A DNA stretch of 64,000 bases from contig CM056563.1 in the NCBI GenBank assembly GCA_029721515.1, forward strand, positions 8,084,454 through 8,148,453, given 5' to 3'. This DNA comes from Synanceia verrucosa. Taxonomy: Eukaryota > Chordata > Actinopteri > Perciformes > Synanceiidae. The notes below the pieces were generated by a model that saw only the letters and a list, made by a program, of their open reading frames with translations, had not been told where the DNA came from and searched no databases. Shown in pieces: positions 54,925 to 64,000 of the stretch; the stretch's first letter is position 1, and every line of letters starts with the position of its first letter. Both the position numbers and the translations under genes were made by a program.

Positions 54925-56839
54925 CATCTGGTCCAGTTGCAGAATATGAGTCAGTTCATGAAATGATCACACGTGATGTGCTGGCACAGATTTGAAGAAC
55001 AGAAGAGAAAGAAAAACAACATAAACGCTATGACAACGGTTATGAAATGAATGCGAGACACCACCTTAACCAAAAACAAAGACATATAGGTAGAACCTGA
55101 AACTTAACATTATATGCACCATCTAATACAAACCAAATAAATACACCTCTGAAACATGGGGAGATCTAGGGGGAATTGCACAGAATCTAAATATAGTGTT
55201 CAAACTACCACATAGTTGCTCTTTACAGACATAAATAAAACCATCCACTAACTCCAAGGGCACTCCTCCGCACTCACTTTTAATCTTTTTGTCCTAAATG
55301 CGTGCCCTTTATTCACTACATCTGAATCTCATTCAAACAACACAGTTGTTGGAGGCAGGCAGTGATTTGAAAGAAGACAGCTGCACTGCAGCAGCAGCTT
55401 GTAATGCTTAAGACTGATGGAGGGGAGGAGGGACAATGTCCCACAGCTTTCTGCAGCCATACTGACCTGAGGGTCATGCTCTTTACACTGACATCTTACA
55501 TTCACCCATTAACACACGAAGGAGTCTCTAGAGACTGTGCAGGGAAGATGAGGGCTGTTACAGTCCGGAATGATCCTTCATCAAAAACCTACTGTTCATG
55601 TGCAGGACACACAAACAGGGAATCATATATAATAGGAAACAGACTCCTAGATGCCTAAATGATTTATTAATCCCTAGACAAAAGTTTCAGCAATTTTCAG
55701 TTGACAATTTCTTTTCATTCTCATGTACTCATTCATTCAAACATACATCTCACTAATGCTTGAGCAGCAGGCTAGCTTAATCATAGCTTACAAAGGTCAA
55801 CTTACTTTTTTTAATACAAATCATCGTCAAAAAAAAAAATCAAAGTAATCAGCATTCAGTATATATTAAATCGTCATTGATTATCATTTTCACACAGCTG
55901 TACCCAGGTAATGATAAACACGGTAAAGCCCTACTTCATGTTTCCAGTATTTTTCCCAAGAAAAGCTCATTTCAATTCACCACATGTTGAAAATGAGAAA
56001 GCTAAGAGTTAAGAGGAGAAAAGTCCACATGGATTTCATTCTTCTGTCAGCTTTCAAAAGGCTGAAGCTATTTGTCCAGCAAAAACTTACAAAATAGTAA
56101 ATAGTAAAAAAAAAACATCCAGATGTCTACAGCTGAAAGAGTTGGAATGGAGCAGTGAATTATGGGGGCAGTTTCTAGCCAGCAGCAGCCCACAGAGGAG
56201 CCACCCACCATGCTATTTTCTGGTCCTGACCAACCAGAGAAAACACCCTTTAATGGAACGAGTGGTGAGTGTGCGCCCTACATTCATATGTGAGCAGCGT
56301 TACCTGCTGCTTATTTTCAGCTACCATCTCCTGTCAGAACTGAGAGCTGTGACACTCGTCTCAGTAGGCCAGAGACAGAGTGAGATCAGGACAAATAAGA
56401 AGAAGAAAAGGCAGCAAAAGGAAAAGCAAGCAGAACTGAGCGGGGCGGGAACTACTCTGGCCCAAAATACTCTTCTCCGGGCAAAGGCAGTGTGGTCGTC
56501 CTCTCTTTTTCCTTGTGTAAGAGTTGCCAAAATGACTCCAGGGGCAGGGTAAGGCAAGGCATGAGGAGGCAGGGTGCAAGGGAAAGAGAAGTCTTCATCC
56601 CAACAGAATCAGTTGCATTACACTTTACAATCTAGGTAGGAGAGGCAGAGCCAGTCAGAAGCCCTCAATAGAGAAAGAGTTGAAAATACATTGGTGGGAT
56701 AAGTGAGCAACTGGCCCGTTTCTCTCAGGTTCCACTGTCCACTGCTAGTTGAACTGGGTAAGTGCCTCACTCGCAAAAAGAGGGGATGACAGCTGGGAGT
56801 AGGAGTTGAATGGCGACATCTCGACCCAGCAGCCCAACA
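54925..56839 (-). other. camsap3: camsap3 3' UTR (about 1.9 kb)
   Basis: No exon-like frames on either strand. The longer plus-strand openings (55404-55658, 56142-56552) have no family motifs. T/A-rich runs at 55805-55850 and 56105-56120. The length is typical of CAMSAP transcripts. Confidence 0.6.
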
Positions 56840-59800
56840 TTATTTAGGGGTGCCAAGCTTCTTGGGAGTTCCTGGGCGCTTTTGCCAAAAGTGACTGGGG
56901 ATGGTGAAGGCATCGACGCTCATGGACATAGTTTTGGACGGGATGGCGGTGAACTGTTTGCGGTCAGAGCTGTACTTGTAAATGGACTCAACCATTTCGG
57001 GTAAGATTATCCGGGGGCCGATGCCAGTGAGCCGCACCATCTCCTCGGTTTCAGGGTTCATGGTGTACACCGCTCTGAACTGGCAGCTGGCATCTCTGAA
57101 GAGGATGAGGAAGTGGTTGGCCGTGCTCGTCTCCATCTCCTGAAAAGGGAGACAGAAAAAAAACACATGGGGAGGTCACTTATAACCTAGTTAGGCTGGA
57201 CCTTGTTTGTTTGACTCTGATACAGCGGGACGGCTCACCTCTACAATCTTGTTTTTCTGAGGTTCATTGACCTTGCCAGCCAGGCAGCAGCGGGTGATAG
57301 CGTTATGGATGATGAACTTATTGGACTTAAAGCTCGGCTCCTTGTACAGCTTTGGTCCTACAAGGACACCACATCCAAATGCCATTATGCCAACAAAACA
57401 ATGATTCATTTTCACAATCTAGTTTAGTCAGAAATACTGACCTGTGTATTCTGGGATTGAGGCAGGGGAGGAGATGGTGGAGCCATTCTCCCAATCCTTC
57501 TCTCCATTGTGAGCACTTATTCGTCTCGGGGACATAAACCGCGAGGGAGAGTGTGAACGGCTAGAGAGAGTAAAAAAAAATAAAAAAATTAAGAGTTGTA
57601 TTGAGCTGTATTTCACATGTACCTTTAGCCCTGTTAACACTGATAACAGCTACCAAAAAACCTGCAGTTGTTGGTATACAATCATACATCCGCACACACA
57701 GAACACCTTTGTTACCAATATTTTAATGGAGGGTGGTGCTGGCAGAAAAGTACATTTCAAAAGATAATACATCTGATCATAAGTGTAGCTTACCTGGGAG
57801 ACTTCCTGACACTCAGGCCTCCAGAGTCATTAGCCATAGAGGACAGGTTCATGGTTGACTGGGAGTACACCTTGTTCAGCTTGGTGCCTAGAAGGGGGAA
57901 AAGAAACCTTACTGAGAAACTGAAAGCCTGTGTGTGTGTGTGTGTGTAGGAAGATGACATGTAAACACTAATAACTGAGTGAACAACATGGCAGTGATTT
58001 ACCCATGAGCCCTCTGGCAGGGCTGTGAGAGAGGACGGAGTCATCTCTGAACACACTCTTAGGTCTCTGCTTCTTGACACCACGGACCGTGGTCGGCTTC
58101 TGCCTCAGCACTTTGTCCAAATCTTCCATGATCTTCAGCTGCTGCCTCCTCTCATACTCCTGCCGAGTGAAGTCTCTTCTGCGCTGGGGAGTCCCCTCAG
58201 CTGGTGGAGTGTGTGATGCTGGAGGGGTGCCGGGAGTCTGGGGTCTGTCCTCACTCTTATTCCCCCAGCCCTCGATGGTCATCCACTGAGGCTTGCTAAA
58301 AATAAAATACAGGAAGATAATGTGGAAAACTTTCAAACACTGACATTGCAAAACCAATTAGAACTTCATCCTTTTATCCTAATTTGTGTTGTATATCATA
58401 TGAATTCTTGAGTAATGGAAAAAAATGTCACAGTGACCTATGGCCACCAAACTGTATCATCTTTGACTCCAAGTGGACCTTACTATAAAATTGAATACAG
58501 TAGATTAAAAAGTCATAGTATAACAAAGTATAACCATAATAATGGGTATTCAGACCATTTCCAACCACTCACCTATAGAAAATAATTATCTTTTACAACC
58601 ATCTATTTTAGACAAAAAGCTTCTAAAGTTGGAAAGGCGAGGTAATGTAAGCAAGTTTGTTTTGAATGCTAATGCATTTTTTTGGTTTCAGTATTTCCTC
58701 TCTTATATACTATGTATTTGTACCCTGGGTCAGAGTTGTCATCACTTCCTCATTTTATCCTATTAAACGTTTTTGTGAAATTGTCATAATTAGCATATGA
58801 ATCCAATAGCATCACAGTAACAGTCCAGATGCATGTTTTATTCTGAATTTGAATAAATTTACTCGAGGCGTTTGTGAGGTATCACATTCACAATATTGGG
58901 ATGACCAGATCGACAACTCTGGCCAATGCACGTATCATACCCACAGTTGTACAAAACCTAATGTAAGATATTAAATGTTAAAGTCTTCATTTGGTGATGA
59001 ATGCAGCTATTTACATAAAAAAGGGCCTCACTTTGATTCTTTTTCTTTTTCCTGCTCAATTTTGCGTCTTTTCATCTCCTCTGCTCTCTTCTGCTGCTTC
59101 TCCAGCAAAGCTGCTCTTCGCTGGGCCATCTCATCCTCTGGTCGCTCCATGTCATCCTAAAAAAACAAAACCAAAAAAAAAAAAAAACCAAAAACGCACA
59201 TTAAAAAAAAGGTGTGACTGCAGTGACCTTAAAAAAACAGCATGGCTAGAAAAGGGCATAATAATCAGTCACCCACCCTGAAAAAGAAACCGACCCCTCC
59301 TTTCGCATCTGGCTCCATCCGGTCACTCATTGAATCAGAGATGGCGTCATGCACTTGGTCGTCTTCCTCTCCATCCCCTCGCAGAGAGGACAGAGCGATC
59401 TCTATCAGGCTGCTGCGTTTTCCATTCAGCATCCCTGTAGAGACATCGCTCTCGAAGGAGCACTCTGATGGGGCACCAGAGCTGCAGCCCCCAACAAGCC
59501 TGTCCTTGTTAGTGAAAGGCCCCTGTGAGGACCCGGCTTCCATGTCCATGCTAAATATACTTTGATCATCATTGGAGCCCACCTCTGACACTGTGTCATC
59601 CACAGCAGGTCGAGGAGTCGGGGTAGGAGTTGGTATAGGGGTTGGCGCTGATGTGGGAACAGGATTTGGTCCAGAGGAGCGCGGCTCATCTAGGCTGTTA
59701 GATTCACCAATAGAGAATGAGGACAAAGTCTGGTCTTGGGATTGCCAGGGATTTATACGACGGAGGTGGGGGATGCGGTCCACACTTTGAGGTGCCGTGA

Positions 59801-62495
59801 TAACCCTGGACAAGGTTGGGATCTTAGCGTCCAAGGGACGGTGGTGTTTGGGGCTTTTAGGGGGTGCAGATTGAGCTCTACGTTGGACTTTGGGGGATTT
59901 TGGAGGCGTAGTGTGGTTTGCGATTCTGTGGGATGGAGATGGAGAGGAGGAGGCTGAATTTAAATCTCGAGTGGACTCCCTAGAAAGGCGTGCAGGGACT
60001 GGGGTGGAGGTTTTAGGACTGGCTGGGATTACCCAGGATTTGTTGCTGGAGCCTGCAGTTTTCTTCTTGATTAGGTGGTTCTGCTGCTCAGTCAGCCGCT
60101 GCATGTCACTCTGCAGAGAGCTAAGAGCAGCAGTCAGCTTGGACACAGCATTGTTATAGTCCCCTAGTGGAGCTACCATTTTCTCACCGGTCGTCTCAGA
60201 GCCTGTCCCTCTTGGTATACCTGCCTTTTCTTTAGAGTGACTGGCCTGTTTGTTGAGCTCAAGTCCTCCTTTGACCTTACAGTCATCCTCCACTGAGGGG
60301 CGCTGTTCGTCTTGTTCCTGCTGCTCCTCCTCTTCCATTCGGGCTAACCTCTCTTCCAGTGTCAAGCGAGAGAGGTCTTCTTCTGTGGATGAGGTGCTGA
60401 TCTGGCCATTCCCACCAACCCCCTCTCCTTCATCCTCACGCTGCTCCTTCTTTAACTGCAGAAAGGCACTCTTTCCCAGTCTTTGTCGGTGCTTCGCAAA
60501 AATGGCCTCAATGCGTTTCTTTTGCGCTTCGATAGCCTTGCGCTTTTCTTCAAGCCGGGTTCCCAGCTCAGACACCTCGTTGTTGAGTTGTGGGCTCTTG
60601 CTGGGGCTTTCTTCAGACTTTTGTGCCCATGTGGTCATCTGAGGAGAAGAAGAAGAGTCGCTGGCTTTGGGAGAATCCACAATCTGCTTCTTTTTGCGTT
60701 CTGCAAAGCTGGTCATCTTCACACCACTATCAGACATCTCTTTGCCATGGCCTCTGGCAGAGTGTGCACCAGAAGCTGGTGCAGCTGGAGTGGACTGGGT
60801 CTTAGGCAGGTCTTCTGATGCATCAGAGTCCACACTGCCGTCTCTCAAGACAGAGTCATCATCTCGTGAACATTCAGAGGTGTTTCTGGTACGTGTGGGA
60901 TCCCTGGACTCTCCTGTGGGCCGATACATCATTCCTGAGCGTGAAGGGGCAGAGCAGCTGATGGGTGCTAAGATGGTTTTATGTCTGGAGCTAGCAGGGT
61001 CGTCAGGAGAGTGGAGGTAGAATCCATCGGGAGCACCATCGGGGTGTAAGCGAGGCTCCATCTTGCTCTCGTTGTGGATAATCTGGAGAGCCTCCTCAAT
61101 GGTAGGCAGCTCTCCTGCTTCATTCACTGCAAGGCCGTTCTCCTCTGCCAGCCTTGGTATACTGGGAGTCTGGGAGGCCCAAGAAGCTCTCTGGGGACCG
61201 TTGGAGCCAGGGGCTTTGCTCAGCAAATGGCTGAGGTCTTCAGGAGGACTGTAGGGCACCCTGGTCATGTTCTGACCCGCTGGGTTTAGTTGGTCTGAGC
61301 TTACCGAGCGGGTTATCAAAGGGTTGCCCATCACAATGTCCACATCACTGTCCAGGCCAAAAGGAATGCTGAAGGACACCGCTGACAAGGGACGGCTACA
61401 AAGACAAATGCAGCGAGTATAAGTACAACAAAAATAGGTGAAAAAAAGAAGGCAGCGTTTAAATAGGGCTGAATGTATGAGTCGTACCTGAGAGATTTCT
61501 TGCCCCATGTCTTTCCAACTCCTTCTATATGAGACATTGAGGTAGACTGAGTCAAAGATCCTGAGTACAATGGGACACACACAGACACATAAAGGCATGC
61601 ATACCACACAGGGATGTACAAATCAAGCAATACACTAATAAAAAGGGATAAATTATGTATAAAACGTTTAAAATATCAATAAATAAGAAAACAAGACCAC
61701 AATACAACACGAAAAATAACTGAAAGACAAAGAAGAGGGGAAATAAGTGAACCAGATTGTAAAATGACAGAAACAAAAACAAGACGCTGTGGCTTTATGT
61801 AATGATGACAGGGCAGTCTTGATCTTACCTGACACAGGAGAGGAGATGGGGAGGAAAGGCTTCTTGAAGATAGAAGGGGAGGTGCTATAAGACAAAACAA
61901 AAAAAAAATCTTCCAGTTCAGACAAGTGCTTCATCCAAAAAAACAAGCCACAAAAGTAACACTGTATTCAGAGAGCTTTTGTACCTGCTACTTGGTGCTA
62001 TTGGCGAGGATCCATCTAACGATAACAAGAAAACACCCAATAAGACTTTGAAACAGATTTCAATGCTCAAAGTAATGATCTTACTGATAGGATTACACAG
62101 TATTACACACAGAACCACAACATTTGGCAACACTCACCCAATGTGTCTATTGGCTGAACGAATTCTGGCCTTCGTTGTTCAAACCAGCTCAGCAGTTCTG
62201 CTAGGAAGCTCAGCAAGTTGAGCTAAATAAATGAGACAGAATGAATCAGACCTTAAGGAGACAATGCTCAATATTAAAGGAAGGGTGTGTAACATTTCAG
62301 GGAATCTATCAGCAGAAGTGGAATATAACATTCATATCTAGGTTTCCATTAATGTATAATCACCTGAAACAATGAATTGTTTTATTTGTAAAATAAGCTA
62401 GTAGCTACATAAGGGGCGAGTTCGTCATGTTGATCTGCCATTTTCTACAGTATGTATGTGTATATATATGTGTGTGTGTGTGTGTATGTATATAC

Positions 62496-62526
<31 letters not shown>

Positions 62527-63363
62527 ATATATAGTTGCTTCGACTCACCTTTAAAGCATCCTACCGCTGTAGGAAGAACAACAGCAATAAGCTCCTGAAT
62601 TGGTCCGTTTTACATGTAGGTATTTAAAATTTGAGCTACCCCCTATGAGCTAAGCATACCAATGCAGCCAAGGTGAAAAGCGTTGCCATGGGTTTACACC
62701 TGGCAGCACCTCTGTCTTGGAAAGGGAGGAGTAGGTGGAGAGATGCAGCTACATCGTAAACACTCTACCTTAAAGTCTACCTATCGTCAGTGGATTACTG
62801 ATCAGTGTAAACTTCAGTACCTGAAGCTGCTGTGGAGTGTACAGCATGTCCTCCAGAGCCAAGTGACAGCAGCTCTTCAGGCAGCTGTCACAGAATTCAC
62901 GGATGAACTGCAGGTTGTACAAGCTGTCTGCTGCAGACATGGACTCCTTCATGCAAACATCTTACAGGGAGAGGGGAGGAGTGTTAAACTGGCATAAACA
63001 CATTACAGGTCTTATTGTTAACCCTTTTACGTAGCTGAATAATTAAAAAAATATAGTACAAATCCAAAATGAGTATTTTATATCTCTGTGGAAGATATGT
63101 GATGTTTGATTCACACTTCTACCAAGGCTTCTAACAAGTTGTAACATCTAGTGGCTGAATGAAAGTCATCAGTGGCACCTCTAAGAACTAAAACACTGTT
63201 TGTGGTCACAGTTTTTGCTGGTACCTTCAAGTCTTAGCAGGCCAGGGCAATAGTAATGTATGATTGCAGCAACAGCACAACCATTGGACAGGTCTTTGAC
63301 TTCATTCACCACTGGAAAGACAGGCTTTTGTTTGGATTGTATTTTATCCTTCCTGTAGCGGAG
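56840..63363 (-). CDS. camsap3: CAMSAP3 (Nezha) microtubule minus-end protein, 3' part, 13 exons
   Basis: CAMSAPs cap and stabilise microtubule minus ends; CAMSAP3 organises non-centrosomal microtubules at epithelial junctions and apical cortex. Exons in transcript order: 63363-63225, 62960-62821, 62222-62138, 62015-61985, 61884-61829, 61560-61488, 61395-59277, 59156-59032, 58295-58003, 57887-57794, 57560-57442, 57357-57239, 57139-56840; 3,693 nt in one frame, 1,230 residues ending TPKKLGTPK. The first exon enters mid CH domain (LRYRKDKIQ, VKDLSNGCAVAAIIHYYCPG), followed by CMKESMSAADSLYNLQ and LEDMLY. Then DSDVDIVMG, LPTIEEALQIIH, SFAERKKKQI, coiled coil RLEEKRKAIEAQKKRIEAIF, KPEDEMAQ-like RPEDEMAQRRA, and the C-terminal CKK domain (KLYKEPSFKSNKFIIHNAI, KANHFLILFRD-like TANHFLILFRDASCQFRAVY, SDRKQFTAIPSKTMSMSVDA). 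CAMSAP3 over 1/2 by DWENG..SSPAS.PEYTG and the APDGFYLHSP block. The 5' exons lie beyond the window. Confidence 0.93.
62451..62531. repeat. camsap3: GT/CA inverted microsatellite in a camsap3 intron
   Basis: TATATATATGTGTGTGTGTG runs through TGTATGTATATACACATACA into CACACACACACACACACACA and ATATATAG. The GT half and the CA half are mutually complementary around TGTATATACA, so the roughly 80 bases fold into one long hairpin. It lies between the 62960-62821 and 62222-62138 exons. Confidence 0.9.
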
Positions 63364-64000
63364 CTATAAAAAAAAAATAAAAAAAAAAAATACAACAACA
63401 AACAAACAAATCAATCATATGCTACAGTTAATTAACATAAAACATTTGTTAAATTATTCCGTGTTAAAGCCATCATCAAAGTCATGGTTTTTGAATAATT
63501 GGTGGATAATCTAAAGTTTATTTGCACTGAGACACAGAAACAGAAAATGTTAACAGATTTGCAGTATGAGCATTAGAAAAGAAGAAATAACGGCCATGCT
63601 GAAGTGGACACCAGAGAGCTGTGGTGAACAAATGACTGAAGCACAGTGAGTAACTTAATCAGAGCAGAAAGAACAATGTTTTTTTCAGGAGAAAGTGGGA
63701 CAAACAAGTTTCAGGAGGCAAAACAGAGGAAGAGAGAGAGAGAGAGACTAGAGTACATACACAAACAGCTCAGGGTCTGCAGGGACCAGCAGACTGGGAG
63801 CTCGTCTCCGTTAACCCCATCAGCCATTCACACAAACACACACGCACCTCGGTTGCAGAGGACCAGAGGAACCGGTTGTACGTGGCAGTTTCAAACTTGC
63901 TTGAGTACAGATTGTGATTCATGCACCACTCGTATACCAACAAACAAAGCCCCACCCTGTTGATGTTTATGCTGAGTCGTGCACTTTCAAACGCAGATTG
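63364..64000 (-). other. camsap3: camsap3 intron running off the right edge
   Basis: Starts upstream of the acceptor TTTTTTATAG|CTCCGC at 63363. It holds a long A tract (63367-63390) and a short (GA)n run (63733-63748). The minus-strand frame 63955-63770 does not match any CAMSAP segment expected just before LRYRKDK, so I read this stretch as intron. Confidence 0.65.

Noticed and set aside
56840..63363. Identification of the CAMSAP gene as camsap1 or camsap2
   Set aside because: The central blocks (DGFYLHSP, DWENGS..SSPAS.PEYTG, RLEEKRKAIEAQKKRIEA followed by IFAKHRQRLGKSAFLQ) and the TPKK..GTPK ending fit CAMSAP3, and synteny with notch3 and rdh8 supports it.
63770..63955. Minus-strand frame at the right edge as a further camsap3 exon
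   Set aside because: Its translation (LYSSKFETATYNRFLW etc.) matches no segment of CAMSAP proteins expected before the CH-domain exon at 63363, and no good acceptor/donor pair keeps frame.
1..64000. tRNA, rRNA or microRNA genes
   Set aside because: No cloverleaf with A/B boxes, rRNA core or conserved microRNA hairpin known to me was recognised. The strong hairpins found are simple AT or GT/CA palindromes.

Overview
The window is nuclear DNA from a ray-finned (teleost) fish. Reasons: vertebrate genes with many GT-AG introns; several decayed Tc1/mariner copies and a non-LTR (LINE) tail of types common in fish; dinucleotide microsatellites; and an NR5A nuclear receptor that matches neither nr5a1 nor nr5a2 and fits best with nr5a5, a paralogue that mammals lack. 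I cannot name the species.

Layout, left to right. (1) 600-25979, plus strand: a complete 32-exon notch3 (2,479 codons before the stop) with a 10.3 kb second intron and a 3' UTR to about 28060. (2) 28995-30360, minus strand: a complete six-exon rdh8-type retinol dehydrogenase, tail to tail with notch3. (3) About 31000-47600: a transposon-rich accessory block. It holds three different broken Tc1-like copies, a decayed multi-exon gene resembling fish HMGXB3-like proteins, a 24-bp minisatellite, a LINE 3' end, a MITE-like element, AT palindromes and several duplicated dispersed repeats. (4) 47763-49582, plus: a complete seven-exon gene for a secreted SOUL/heme-binding-like protein with a TATA box and a start codon split by an intron. 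(5) 51289-54308, plus: a complete seven-exon NR5A nuclear receptor (nr5a5-type). (6) 56840-63363, minus: the last 13 coding exons of camsap3, whose 5' end lies beyond the right edge. It converges on nr5a5 with about 0.2 kb between the two poly(A) signals.

The genes are not one pathway. They form a conserved neighbourhood. From family knowledge, human NOTCH1/NR5A1/CAMSAP1 lie on 9q, NOTCH2/NR5A2/CAMSAP2 on chromosome 1, and NOTCH3/RDH8/CAMSAP3 on 19p13 without an NR5A gene. Here notch3, rdh8, an NR5A gene and camsap3 sit within 64 kb, so this looks like the third copy of an ancient NOTCH-NR5A-CAMSAP block that kept its receptor. That is the strongest observation in the window. I did not find a clearly new molecular system. 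The most open items are the decayed HMGXB3-like gene, a small unassigned membrane-protein ORF near 31.1 kb, and a cluster of RBPJ-type sites inside notch3.

Coding joins were worked out by hand from splice sites and reading frame. Complete genes are given as one CDS entry spanning start to stop, with the exons listed in the evidence.
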